Of a stretch of 64,000 nucleotides of DNA, positions 1 through 8,700 are shown in pieces. Position 1 is the stretch's first letter; each line of letters begins with the position of its first letter. Made by a program: the position numbers and the translations under genes. The notes below the pieces were generated by a model, which was not told the DNA's origin, made no database searches, and saw only the letters and a program-made list of their open reading frames with translations. The stretch comes from Lautropia sp. GTDB taxonomy: Bacteria; Pseudomonadota; Gammaproteobacteria; Burkholderiales; Burkholderiaceae_E. The stretch spans positions 1-64,000 of the forward strand of contig JAUNLD010000008.1 in NCBI GenBank assembly GCA_030532425.1, in the 5' to 3' direction.

Positions 1-33
1 GATCAACTTATGGGAGGACTTTCACCTCCAGGA

Positions 34-93
34 GTGCGCCCGTGCCGGGCGCACACAAAAATGCCGGGGTACCCCACAGGAGCAACCCGGCAT
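34..93 (-). terminator. Rho-independent terminator candidate of the OmpA operon
   Basis: On the minus strand an 8-bp GC-rich stem (86-93 pairing with 61-68, ATGCCGGG type) is followed at once by five T residues. It lies 66 bases beyond the stop of the OmpA-like gene. A second perfect stem (34-42 with 46-54, loop TGC) sits right after it. The stem followed by T run is the standard intrinsic-terminator layout. I see no gene in 1-158. Confidence 0.6.
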
Positions 94-158
94 CCCCGAT
101 CATGGTCGATGATGGCGCGCCACACGGGCACGGCCATCACGACCCCTGCATCAGGCGA

Positions 159-1007
159 TCAGCGCGAACGCAGCACGCCGTTCTCGTCAGCGATGATGAT
201 CTCGACACGACGGTTCATCGCACGGCCCTGTTCGGTGGCATTGGTGGCCACCGGAAAATCCTTGCCATAGCCCTCGGCCGTCATCCGTTCGGCGGCGATG
301 CCCCGGCGCATCAGTGCATCACGCACGGTGACGGCACGACGCTCGGACAGTTTCTGGTTGTAGTGCGCGGTGCCGATGCTGTCGGTATAACCCTCGATGC
401 GCAGCTGGCGATCGGGATTCTCGCGAAGGAACTGGGCCAGCTTGTCCAGACGCGGACGCGAGGCCGGCAGCAGGCTTTCCTTGCCGAAGGCGAACAGCAC
501 GTCCCCCAGCGTCACCACCAGACCACGATCGGTCTTCTGGCCTTGCAGATCCTTCAGCTCGGCCTCGGCCTTGTCGGCACGGGCGTTGGCGCTGGCCACA
601 TCCTTGCGGGCGGCTTCCAGCTGCTGCGTGCGGGCCTGCAGGCGCAACCGGTCGGCCTTGCCACGCGTGTCCTGAAGCTTGGCATCGTTGGCCCGTGCGG
701 TGGCCAGTGCCGTGGCGGTACTGGCCTGCTGGGTCGCCAGATAGGCCTGGTGCTCGGCTTCGACCTTGTCCTTGTCGTTGTTCCAGGCCTGGTCGGCGCG
801 TGCCAGGCTGTCCTTGGCCGTCTTCAGCTCCAGCGCGGCACGGCGCGCCACTTCGGCATCAGCAGACGCCTTGTCGACAGCATTGCGGGCCTGCTCGACC
901 ACCGGGTTGGGCTGGGTGGATGCGCAGGCCGCCAGCAGCAGCACAGAGGCCAGCGAGGCAGCAACGGCCCCCTTGCGGGCCAGGGTCTTGTTCGTGGAGG
1001 CGGTCAT
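159..1007 (-). CDS. OmpA-family lipoprotein with N-terminal DUF4398 region
   Basis: Predicted 282-residue outer-membrane lipoprotein that would tether the envelope to peptidoglycan. Residues 1-28 form a lipoprotein signal ending in LLLAAC, with Cys28 as the lipidation site. Residues 30-165 are Ala/Lys/Glu-rich helix of DUF4398 type, and the C-terminal 110 residues are an OmpA domain with the peptidoglycan-binding pattern LSERRAVTVRDAL and the end motif NRRVEI. I start at the ATG directly before the signal peptide, because the upstream extension has no signal. It follows another DUF4398 lipoprotein gene on the same strand after 163 bases, so the two probably form one unit. The family call is firm; the exact partner in the envelope is not known. 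Confidence 0.9.
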   Translation of the reverse strand: MTASTNKTLARKGAVAASLASVLLLAACASTQPNPVVEQARNAVDKASADAEVARRAALELKTAKDSLARADQAWNNDKDKVEAEHQAYLATQQASTATALATARANDAKLQDTRGKADRLRLQARTQQLEAARKDVASANARADKAEAELKDLQGQKTDRGLVVTLGDVLFAFGKESLLPASRPRLDKLAQFLRENPDRQLRIEGYTDSIGTAHYNQKLSERRAVTVRDALMRRGIAAERMTAEGYGKDFPVATNATEQGRAMNRRVEIIIADENGVLRSR

Positions 1008-1170
1008 GTATCGGGTCTCCCGGAGAAATGGGGGGTGGGCCACCGGCGCACAGCAGCCGGTGACACAGGTGTACGAAAAATCAGGGGAAGAACAGGCAAC
1101 GCGCAGCGCGACAGACAGGCCGTGGCCCCACAGGGCCACGCACGCTGCCGGCCTCAGCGGACAACGTTCC

Positions 1171-1578
1171 TCAGCGGCGTGCACCCTGTTCAGTGCCCAG
1201 TTCGCTTTCCAGCGCGCTGATGCCGTCCTGCACTTCCTTCAGCGATTCGGCGCTACGGGCCTCGGCGCTCATGGCATCCGCCAGACGGGCATCGGCCCGG
1301 GCGGCTTCGGCCAGACGACGGGCTTCAGCGTTGTCACCCTTTTCAAGGGCGGCACGCGCGCGCTGCAACTTGTCCTTGGCCGATTGCAGTTGCAGCGGAG
1401 CCGCCTGCAAGGCACGCGGCGATGCACTCACGCGGCTGACGGTGGCATCAGCCAGCGCCATTTCCTCGCGGGGCACAGGGGTGCTGGCACACGCGGTCAG
1501 CAACAGGGCGGCGGCGCTCAGCGCGCCCCAGGCAGCCAGGGGGCGTCGCGTAGCGACGGAAATGGTCTTGCGAGTCAT
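1171..1578 (-). CDS. DUF4398 lipoprotein
   Basis: A 135-residue lipoprotein. Residues 1-30 are a signal peptide with lipobox LLTAC (Cys30). The rest is a helical, Ala/Arg/Lys/Glu-rich DUF4398 domain of the same kind as the N-terminal half of the downstream OmpA-like gene, suggesting the pair arose by duplication and works together at the outer membrane. The chosen start is the ATG of MTRKT; the open frame continues upstream but adds a stretch with no recognisable signal. The molecular role of DUF4398 is not known to me. Confidence 0.85.
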   Translation of the reverse strand: MTRKTISVATRRPLAAWGALSAAALLLTACASTPVPREEMALADATVSRVSASPRALQAAPLQLQSAKDKLQRARAALEKGDNAEARRLAEAARADARLADAMSAEARSAESLKEVQDGISALESELGTEQGARR

Positions 1579-1700
1579 GCAGTCACTCCTTTGTCTTTCT
1601 GAAGAACCGGAAAAGGCAAGGCAAAAAGCCGGGAACGGTGCAGAGTACAGGATTGCGCGCCCAGCTTCCGCCATAACCTCACGATCCATAAGGAAAAACA

Positions 1701-3299
1701 TCAGACAAGCATCAGTATCTCGTCCGGCAGCATGCCGGTCGGGAGCCGCTTGACCACCACCTGGTCCACCTCAAAGCCATTGTCATAAGACTCGATATAA
1801 GGCGCCTGGTTTGCGTTGTAGGGCGCCAGGCGGATCTCGCCCCCCTGGTTGGACGCCATGTCCCAATACACGTTGCGATAATCCGCTTCGGCAATCAGGT
1901 CGCCCACGGCCAGCGGTGCATCACGCCCGGCGATGCGCAACGCATCCAGCGTGCCGTTGCTGTCCTCGTGCTCGGTGATGCCCGTCACCTTGAAAAAAGG
2001 TGCCATGCGTCCTGTGCCCAGGAACAGATCCGAGTACTGAAAGAACAGCTGATAGGACACGTTCAGCAGCGTATTCTCTTCCACCTGAACGCGCTGCTGG
2101 CCCGCATCAGCAATGGGCAGGCCATCAGCTCCCAGCGCCTCGAAGGAAAAGAAGCCCCCGGTGTTTTGCGCCGCATCCCAGCTCAGCATCCCGAAATGCG
2201 CCGCCTCGACCGTGTCACCCACATCCAGCCAGACCGTCTGCCCGTCCTTCCGATAGGTAAGCGCCGACTCCTGATCCTTGCTGTCGCCGTTTTCGTGAAT
2301 GTCCGTGATGCGGATGGCTGCCGGCGCACGGGCGTCATCGGTGCCGGCAAACAGCACCTTGTCCAGACCCAGCGCCTTGTTGTAGGAGGCCTTCACCGTC
2401 TCGGACGGGTTGGCATAGGCCGGTTTCGGCGAACTGGAAACAGTCGGCACCACATCGGCCACCGGTGCCCCCCCCGTTCCGTCACTCGTGGCACCCGTAC
2501 CTGTACCCGTGCCAGTATCTGCACCTGTACCCGTACTCACACCCGCACCCGCACCTGTGCCCGTGCCCGTGCCAGTGCCAGTGCCAGTATCTGCACTTTC
2601 ACCCGTACCTGTACCTGGCAGGGTGTCACCTGAGGCACCGGTCATCCGGGCAGCATCCGTCGCACCCCCAGCCGCCCCACTGCCGGCCAGCGCAGCACCG
2701 CCAGACGGGCCGCTGGCAGACGCACCCCCCAACCCACCTTCTGCGGCAGGCGCAACAGGCGTATCGGCACCGGCATGCGCATCGGCACGTGCCTCAGCTC
2801 CAGCCGCCACGCTCTCTGTCCTGTTCGCCGACAAATCATGCCGGGATTCGCTGCGCTCATCGCCACGGCTGGACGCATGGGCAGCTCCCACACCCAGCAC
2901 AACGGCTCCCGCCACAAGCCCCACACCCATCAGCGACGACGAGGCCGCCGCAGCACCGGCACCCGCACTTCCCCCTTCCGCCGCAGACACCGTTGCCAGA
3001 CCGGCAGAACCATCCACCCCCACTGGTTGCAAGCCGGTGGCCGGCATGGGCTCGGACTGCGCCCCGGTCGGCAGCCCCTTGTGCACGCGGGCAGCACCAC
3101 CGTCGTCATCAGGCAGCGCGGCGCCGGGCGCACCCGCCGGCCAGAAAATCACTCCCTTGTCATCATCGTCCCGGGCAGCCGCTTCCGGCTGCTGCCCGGC
3201 TTCAGCATCCAGTGCCCCTTCACGGGCACGAAGCTTCTTCAGGGATTCAATACTGTTGCGGGGAAAGACAAAGGATTTCGGATCAAGCGGAGAGGACAT
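1701..3299 (-). CDS. Surface-protein-like protein with Gly-Thr repeat and two related C-terminal modules
   Basis: A 532-residue protein I cannot assign to a named family. Visible parts: a charged N-terminus (about 1-105, with an acidic DDDD run), one hydrophobic segment at about 128-150 that could be a membrane helix, a low-complexity Ala/Gly/Ser region with a (Gly-Thr)n tract (about 225-270), then about 240 ordered residues. That last part holds two related modules: each has a T(D/G)I-E--DS start, a (D/G)VGD core and a Y/F-xx-(L/V)-x-WD-A-N-GG end. This resembles a non-classically secreted or adhesin-like surface protein, but no secretion signal is evident. It is upstream of, and codirectional with, the two DUF4398 lipoproteins, 122 bases away. 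Confidence 0.65.
   Translation of the reverse strand: MSSPLDPKSFVFPRNSIESLKKLRAREGALDAEAGQQPEAAARDDDDKGVIFWPAGAPGAALPDDDGGAARVHKGLPTGAQSEPMPATGLQPVGVDGSAGLATVSAAEGGSAGAGAAAASSSLMGVGLVAGAVVLGVGAAHASSRGDERSESRHDLSANRTESVAAGAEARADAHAGADTPVAPAAEGGLGGASASGPSGGAALAGSGAAGGATDAARMTGASGDTLPGTGTGESADTGTGTGTGTGTGAGAGVSTGTGADTGTGTGTGATSDGTGGAPVADVVPTVSSSPKPAYANPSETVKASYNKALGLDKVLFAGTDDARAPAAIRITDIHENGDSKDQESALTYRKDGQTVWLDVGDTVEAAHFGMLSWDAAQNTGGFFSFEALGADGLPIADAGQQRVQVEENTLLNVSYQLFFQYSDLFLGTGRMAPFFKVTGITEHEDSNGTLDALRIAGRDAPLAVGDLIAEADYRNVYWDMASNQGGEIRLAPYNANQAPYIESYDNGFEVDQVVVKRLPTGMLPDEILMLV
2491..2622. repeat. Hexamer-type tandem repeat coding for a Gly-Thr tract
   Basis: On the plus strand CCNGTN units are iterated about twenty times with drift, and an 18-base segment around GTGCCAGTATCTGCAC occurs twice (near 2510 and 2580). 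The minus-strand reading gives alternating Gly and Thr/Ala. Such tracts can change length by slippage; every unit is 6 bases, so changes would keep frame. Confidence 0.8.
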
Positions 3300-3726
3300 G
3301 AGATGCCTTGAAAGAGAGACACACCACTGCCGCCAGGCCCCTATGTGGATTCATGCCGCATCATCGCGTGCATCCGCACCAGGGGACTGCATGACCATAC
3401 GGCAGGCGCAAGAAAGCGCGGCACCATGCGCCAGGAGCCAGATCGATGCTCATGGACGTGCCGGACGCCAGCGCGTGTCGTGCACGCCCCGAGGGCCTTT
3501 CGCGAGAGCGAAAGAAGTGCATGACACACGCCAGGCAGCACGATAGGTGCAGCACGCTGGAGCTGCACCCTACTGCCGATACCCGGACTGATGCACGGGA
3601 CTGGCGGAAAACGACGCCCCCTCGGCCACGGCTTCGTCAACCCTGCCTGCTGCCGCCCCCGCCCGTCCTGAGCGGCCAGCCGGCCGCTCACGCCGTCGAT
3701 GCAGCCGGTTGCCCGGCCTGCGCCCC
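3300..3726. other. Gene-free gap between prfC and the surface-protein-like gene
   Basis: No convincing reading frame. It holds the promoter region of the leftward gene starting at 3299, a 32-base repeat copy (3481-3512), and three strong stem-loops: 3497-3514 (7-bp stem, GAGA loop), 3546-3569 (7-bp stem) and 3669-3690 (9-bp stem, AGCC loop). The last lies 37 bases past the prfC stop on its strand and may end that transcript, although no T run follows. Confidence 0.6.
3481..3512 (+). repeat. Dispersed repeat, copy B
   Basis: This 32-base stretch starting TGCACGCCC and containing CTTTCGCG matches 5563-5594 at 28 of 32 positions in the same orientation. The two copies lie either side of prfC. 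Its 3' half forms a 7-bp hairpin with a GAGA loop (3497-3514). Confidence 0.75.
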
Positions 3727-5331
3727 TCAGGCCGACTGGAACACCAGCCCCGCATGCTCGCGCATCGCGTGGAAACGGATCTTGGGCCAGCGCTCCTCGG
3801 CCACGTTCAGATCGCTGCGATACGTCACCATGAAGGTGGGTGCCTCGACCGAATCCCAGGCGATGCGGGCAGCGTTGGCATCGATGAACTTCTTCAGCTC
3901 GGCCGGGTCGTCAGAGGTGACCCAGCGCGCCATCTGGTAGCGGGCCGGCATCAGCCGGGCCTCGACCCCATATTCGGTCTTCAGACGGTGGATGACGACC
4001 TCGAACTGCAGCTGGCCGATCGCCCCCAGCAGCAACGAGCCGCCCAGCTGCGGCCGGAACACCTGGATCGCGCCCTCCTCGCCCAGCTGCGTGAGGCCCG
4101 TGCGCAACTGCTTGCTCTTCAACGGATCACGCAGCTCCACCGCCTGGAACAGTTCGGGTGCGAAGAAAGGCAGACCGGTGAACTGCAGCGTCTCGCCTTC
4201 GGTCAGCGTATCGCCCAGTTGCAGCACGCCGTGATTGGGCAGGCCGATGATGTCGCCCGGATAGGCATCCTCGACCAGCTCACGTCGCTGCGACAGGAAG
4301 GACATGACGTTCGTCGTGCGGAACTCCTTGCCGCTGCGTGACACCTTCAGCTTCATGCCACGCTCGAAGCGGCCGGAGGACACCCGCAGGAAGGCGATGC
4401 GATCCCGGTGGGCCGGGTCCATGTTCGCCTGGATCTTGAACACCACGCCCGTGAACTTCGGCTCGGTCGGCTCCACCATCCGCTGGATGGCCGGGCGCCC
4501 GCCGGGCGGCGGGGCCAGATCCACCAGCGCGTCGAGCACCTCGCGCACGCCGAAATTGTTGATGGCCGACCCGAAGAACACCGGCGTCTGCTTGCCGGCC
4601 AGGAAGGTCTCGCGGTCGAAGGGCTCGGAAGCACCGCTCACCAGCTCGATCTCGCCCTGAGCCTGCTCGTACTCGGCCCCGTAGCGCTCACGCGCCTCGG
4701 CATTGTCCAGCCCCTGCAGGATCTCGTCATCGTCCGAGGCCCGCTCCTGACCGGCGCGGAACACCCGCATCTGCTCCTTCTTCAGGTCGATGACCCCGGC
4801 GAAGCGCTTGCCCATCCCCACCGGCCAGGTGAAGGGGGCGGTCGGCATGCCCAGCGTCGTCTCGATCTCGTCGAGAATCTCCAGCGGCTCGCGCACCTCG
4901 CGGTCCATCTTGTTGATGAAGGTGATGATCGGCGTGTTGCGCGCCCGGCAGACCTCCAGCAGGCGCAGGGTCTGCGGCTCCACGCCATTGGCCGCGTCGA
5001 TCACCATCAGCGCGGCATCGACCGCCGTCAGCACCCGGTAGGTGTCTTCCGAGAAGTCCTTGTGTCCGGGCGTATCGAGCAGGTTGATGACACAGTCACG
5101 GTATTCCATCTGCATCACCGAACTGGCCACGGAAATGCCGCGCTGCTTCTCGATCTCCATCCAGTCGGACGTGGCATGGCGCGAAGCCTTGCGCGCCTTC
5201 ACGCTGCCGGCGATCTGGATCGCCCCTGCGTAGAGCAGCAGCTTCTCGGTGAGGGTGGTCTTGCCCGCGTCGGGGTGGGAAATGATGGCAAACGTCCGCC
5301 GGCGGCGGACTTCTTCAAGCTGTGTGGTCAT
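3727..5331 (-). CDS. prfC: Peptide chain release factor 3
   Basis: RF3 is the translational GTPase that removes RF1/RF2 from the ribosome after peptide release. The 534-residue product has the usual length. The G domain shows the P-loop HPDAGKTT near residue 19, the switch motif RGISV, DTPGHKDF and NKMD, followed by domain II and the C-terminal RF3 domain. RF3 is told from EF-G by QIAGSVKARK after the P-loop and by its shorter length. No clear ribosome-binding site precedes the ATG. It stands alone, flanked by repeat-rich gaps on both sides. Confidence 0.97.
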   Translation of the reverse strand: MTTQLEEVRRRRTFAIISHPDAGKTTLTEKLLLYAGAIQIAGSVKARKASRHATSDWMEIEKQRGISVASSVMQMEYRDCVINLLDTPGHKDFSEDTYRVLTAVDAALMVIDAANGVEPQTLRLLEVCRARNTPIITFINKMDREVREPLEILDEIETTLGMPTAPFTWPVGMGKRFAGVIDLKKEQMRVFRAGQERASDDDEILQGLDNAEARERYGAEYEQAQGEIELVSGASEPFDRETFLAGKQTPVFFGSAINNFGVREVLDALVDLAPPPGGRPAIQRMVEPTEPKFTGVVFKIQANMDPAHRDRIAFLRVSSGRFERGMKLKVSRSGKEFRTTNVMSFLSQRRELVEDAYPGDIIGLPNHGVLQLGDTLTEGETLQFTGLPFFAPELFQAVELRDPLKSKQLRTGLTQLGEEGAIQVFRPQLGGSLLLGAIGQLQFEVVIHRLKTEYGVEARLMPARYQMARWVTSDDPAELKKFIDANAARIAWDSVEAPTFMVTYRSDLNVAEERWPKIRFHAMREHAGLVFQSA

Positions 5332-5753
5332 GGGAGGGGATTTTAGAGCGTGTTATGGACTTATTTGCCCCCGCGCTGGCCCCAAAACCGCGTGCTGACA
5401 AGGCGCCACGGGCCGTCAAGGCGGGCTGCCTTGTCAAGCATGGCAACGCCGGCAGCGCACGGTTTCGGAGCCAGCCCTAAGGGAAAGCCCCTCCGGACGC
5501 GCAGCACTGCGTTGCCAAGTCCTTGAAGCCATTCAGGATTCTGCGGACTTGGCGCCTTGTTCTGCACGCCCGGAGGGGCTTTCGCGGGAGCGGACACGTC
5601 CATGATGCAGTATCAACCTTCCATCGGGTCATGCACATTGCATTTCCTCGATTTCGATCGTAAAATTGGTGCCAACAACACCCCCCAAGCCTAGGCCTGT
5701 GGTCTCCACAGTGACTGCTCAAACCGGGGGGTTACTTTTTTCTGGCATCAGAC
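5332..5753. other. Gene-free, hairpin-dense gap upstream of prfC
   Basis: No credible gene. The stretch is full of interleaved perfect inverted repeats: 5396-5404 with 5428-5436 (9 bp), 5398-5407 with 5551-5560 (10 bp), 5442-5449 with 5509-5516 (8 bp), 5484-5496 with 5570-5582 (13 bp) and 5514-5522 with 5545-5553 (9 bp). It also carries one direct and one inverted copy of the repeat found at 3481-3512. The promoters of prfC (leftward) and of the abi gene (rightward) must lie here. Confidence 0.65.
5483..5594. repeat. Palindromic repeat element (inverted copies A' and A)
   Basis: Copy A, 5563-5594, matches copy B downstream of prfC at 28 of 32 bases. Copy A', 5483-5503, is the reverse complement of its first 21 bases with two mismatches. 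Together they bound a 112-base palindromic unit whose inner arms 5514-5522 and 5545-5553 also pair, so transcripts could fold into one long hairpin. The layout is like REP or MITE-type elements; no coding sequence is inside. Confidence 0.6.
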
Positions 5754-6814
5754 ATGCGCTATGACAAACCCGCGCTCTCGATTGATGGCCAAGTGGAACG
5801 CCTGCGCGAACGTGGCATGGCGTTTTGTAACGAGCAGCGGGTCAAACATTATCTGACCCATATCGGCTACTACCGCCTCAGCGCCTATTGGCTGCCGTTC
5901 GAGCAGCAAGCCTCCGCCGGTCAGACCCGCAATCATCTGTTCCGCCCCGGCACCAGCTTTGAAGCCGTGCTGTCGCTGTACATATTCGACCGGAAGCTCC
6001 GTCTGCTGGTCATGGAAGCGCTGGAACGCATCGAGGTCTCGGTACGAACCCACTGGGCACATGCCTTGGCAATGAACCACGGCCCTCATGCCCATCTGCA
6101 ATCACAGCTGTTCGATAGCCCCTGGCAACACACGCCAGGGACATTGCAAAAATGGCTGGCAATCTGGAAAGCAGTAGGGAAACGTTCATCAAGCACTATC
6201 GCAAACACTATGACGACCCCTTTCTCCCGCCAATCTGGGCCGTTGTTGAAACACTCAGTTTTGGGGAGCTTTCCCGCTGGTTCAAGGCCACGAAGGACAT
6301 CCGGGCCAAAATGGATGTAGCCCGTCGCCTTGGCTTTCCAACCGCCGAGATTGCCGAAGGGGTGCTGCATGCCATCACCCCGGTTCGCAACATCTGCGCC
6401 CATCATGGCCGACTATGGAACCGGCGCTTGACCTTGCAGCTGCCACGCATCAAACGGCTTGCACCTCAGATGCAGATGGAAGCCCCGCGCCCGAGCAGCT
6501 GCGTCACCCAGCAGACCGGCACCGCTCACCCGGTCCCGCAGCAGTCCCACAGGCCGGCGCCTGAAAGACAGCATCAACCATCCCGCGCACTTTACAACTA
6601 TCTGCTGGTGATGGCCCACATCATGAACCAGATCAGCCCTCGAAGCAGCTGGAAACAGCGTCTTCAAGACCTGGTTCAGACACGCACTGCGCAAGAGAAG
6701 GGGGCGATGGGCTTTCCTCCTGACTGGGAAAGCCAACCTGTCTGGGGACTCAAAGGTCCTGCTGATCCCGCCATCAACACGCCCCGAAGCATCACGCAGG
6801 GCCAGCAGTCTTGA
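5754..6814 (+). pseudogene. Abi_2 (AbiD/AbiF-like) abortive-infection gene split by a frameshift
   Basis: Abi_2 proteins act in abortive phage defence; the mechanism is poorly known. The first frame (5754 on) gives the N-terminal half with HYLTHIGYYRLSAYW and RIEVSVRT motifs; after about 133 residues the match moves to the -1 frame, which supplies ETFIKHYRKHYDDP, FLPPIWAVVETLSFGELSRW and RNICAHHGRLWN. The switch falls near the A5 run at 6148-6152, where adding one A restores one frame of about 353 residues. The first frame otherwise runs into unrelated sequence and stops at 6320. The C-terminal half contains a Gln/Pro-rich insert. It is either a decayed gene, a sequencing error, or a slippage-dependent gene. 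It stands alone. Confidence 0.75.
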
Positions 6815-6838
6815 GCACCTCCTTCTGACAGACCTCAT

Positions 6839-6878
6839 GCTGGCGAAAACCCTCATGCACCGTGCCCCATCCAGCACG
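6839..6878 (+). repeat. Dispersed repeat with GGCGAAAAcCCTCATGC core, copy 1
   Basis: About 40 bases match 9333-9374 closely: GGCGAAAA, CCTCATGC, CCGTG and TCCAGCAC blocks occur in the same order and spacing, apart from two extra bases in the second copy. Ends TGCTGG and CCAGCA are inverted. A shorter match is at 46224-46240. Confidence 0.65.
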
Positions 6879-7005
6879 TGAACCTGCCGAGATTCGATCC
6901 AGACAAAGCCTCAGCGCGTCGCGCAGCACAGACCACGGCCAGGATTGGTAGAGCCATCCAACCAGAGAGCCAGGATCAAGCACACCCAAAGTGCACATCC
7001 TGCCA

Positions 7006-7050
7006 CTGGCAAAAGTCCGAAACCGGACTATTATTGGTCCTGTTTCGGAC
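7006..7050 (+). promoter_or_regulatory. Promoter with overlapping 14-bp inverted-repeat operator
   Basis: An inverted repeat of 14-base arms (7015-7028 and 7037-7050, GTCCGAAACcGGAC type, one mismatch) is separated by 8 bases. The spacer holds TATTAT (7029-7034), which sits 17 bases after CTGGCA (7006-7011), so the arms flank a -10 box. This is the layout expected for repression by the MarR-type protein encoded at the end of the operon. Direct binding is inferred. Confidence 0.75.
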
Positions 7051-7223
7051 CATATGTCTTCATCGTCCCTGCTGAATCCCGGCACAGGAGCCGCTCCGCC
7101 ACGGCCATCTCTGCCAGATGCCGTGCCGGTCGGTGCCGCCTGCGCAGCGGGAGCACCGACAGCGGCCAAAGCAACCCACGCCAGACACTTTTCCTGTCTG
7201 ACCCAACCCGTTCCGGACACCCC

Positions 7224-8690
7224 ATGTCCCATCCCGGCCATCACGACAGCCCTGCCGGCGATCAAGGCACCGCCCAGGATCGCTATCTTTCACAAGACCC
7301 CGCCTTTCCGGCACGAACCATCGTCGGCACCCTGTTCATGGGCGCCTTCTTCGGTTATCTGAACGAAACCCTGCTGAACGTGGCGCTGACGCCGCTGATG
7401 CAGACCTTCGACATCGACCGCGCCCGTGTTCAGTGGCTGACCACGGGCTTTCTGCTGGTGATGGGCGGGCTGACGCCGATCACGGCCAGCATCATCCGCC
7501 ACGCCTCCACCCGCACCGTCACGCTGGCCACGCTCGGGACCTTTCTGGTGGGCTCACTCATCTGCGCAGCAGCCGGCAGCTTCGAGACGCTGCTGGCCGG
7601 CAGGCTGGTGCAGGCCGCTTCGGCCGCCCTGATGGTGCCCCTGCTGATGAACGCGATCCTCACCATCTATCCACCCGAGAAACGTGGCCGCGCCATGGCG
7701 CTGGTGGCGATGATCTTCACGCTGGCCCCAGCCATCGGCCCGACGCTCTCGGGCATCATCGTCGACCATCTGGGATGGCGGGCGCTGTTCCTGTTCGCCC
7801 TGCCCTTCGTGCTGCTCGCGATGGGGTTGACCATGCGCCACCTGCGCGTGGATCTGGTGCCGGTGGACCGGCCCCACATCGACCTGCCCTCTGCCCTGCT
7901 CGCACCAGCCGGTTTTGGCGGCCTCGTCTATGCCGCCAGCGAATTTGCCTCGCTGTCGGCAGGCACCTTCGCACTGCTGCTGGCTGGCTCATTGCTGCTG
8001 ATCGCCCTTTTCTGTCATCGACAGCTGCGACTGCAAACGCCCTTGCTGGATCTGCGCGCCTTCGCCGAGCCGCAGTTCCGACTGCCGGCCATCATCCTGG
8101 GCCTGAGCATCTTCGTGTTTCTGGGACTGGAGCTGCTGCTGCCGATGTACATGCAGCAGGTTCTGCTGTTCAGCGGCACCCTGACCGGGCTGGTACTGTT
8201 GCCCGCCAGCGTGGCCGAGGCCGTGACGGCACCGCTGGCCGGCATCCTGCTCGATCGCCGGGGCGGCCGCGCCGTGCTGCTGCCGGGCGCGCTGCTGATG
8301 GTGATCGGTCTGGGATTGCTGTGGTGGATGGCCCGCCCCGATGTCGGCGCGCTGCCGATGGCACTGGCCTTCGGCCTGTTCGGCGCGGCCGTGGCCTTCG
8401 CCATCACCGGCGAGACCCACGCGATGAACACCCTGCCACGGCCGCTGCACCCACACGGCACTGCCATCATCGCCACCATCAACCCGGTGGCCGGTGCGCT
8501 GGGCGCGGCCTTCTTCGTGGGCGCCACCGGCCTGGGCGAGCGCTGGTCGGATCAGCCCACCCCGGCACTGGCGATGCAGGATGGCATCACGCTGGCCTTC
8601 GGTCTGGCGGTGGTGATCGGCGTCGCGGTACTGATGCTGGCCACTCGCATCCGGCCCGTGGGCATCCAGGCGCCACCCCCGAAACCCTGA
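7224..8690 (+). CDS. DHA2-family (EmrB/QacA-type) MFS drug efflux transporter
   Basis: A 488-residue inner-membrane pump predicted to expel drugs or other toxic small molecules using the proton gradient. About fourteen hydrophobic segments are visible, as in the DHA2 family, with the first helix motif LNVALTPLM, motif near WLTTGFLLVMG, and the family motif C region (APAIGPTLSGIIVDHLGWR). The chosen ATG is the first that leaves only a short hydrophilic N-terminus (about 28 residues) before helix 1. A MarR-type regulator gene begins 10 bases after its stop, and a strong operator precedes it, so the pair is probably induced by its substrate. Confidence 0.9.
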   Translation: MSHPGHHDSPAGDQGTAQDRYLSQDPAFPARTIVGTLFMGAFFGYLNETLLNVALTPLMQTFDIDRARVQWLTTGFLLVMGGLTPITASIIRHASTRTVTLATLGTFLVGSLICAAAGSFETLLAGRLVQAASAALMVPLLMNAILTIYPPEKRGRAMALVAMIFTLAPAIGPTLSGIIVDHLGWRALFLFALPFVLLAMGLTMRHLRVDLVPVDRPHIDLPSALLAPAGFGGLVYAASEFASLSAGTFALLLAGSLLLIALFCHRQLRLQTPLLDLRAFAEPQFRLPAIILGLSIFVFLGLELLLPMYMQQVLLFSGTLTGLVLLPASVAEAVTAPLAGILLDRRGGRAVLLPGALLMVIGLGLLWWMARPDVGALPMALAFGLFGAAVAFAITGETHAMNTLPRPLHPHGTAIIATINPVAGALGAAFFVGATGLGERWSDQPTPALAMQDGITLAFGLAVVIGVAVLMLATRIRPVGIQAPPPKP

Positions 8691-8700
8691 AGGTTGCCGA

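Larger units (their letters stand above)
6815..7223. other. Gap with dispersed repeat, promoter and operator of the MFS operon
   Basis: No gene seen. It contains a 40-base repeat copy (6839-6878), the promoter and operator at 7006-7050, and a long leader of about 180 bases before the MFS start codon. The open frame of the transporter continues upstream through this leader, but that part has no membrane segments and would place the operator inside the gene, so I treat it as untranslated. Confidence 0.6.

Noticed and set aside
2463..2625. CRISPR-like tandem repeat
   Set aside because: Units are 6 bases, in coding sequence, without spacers.
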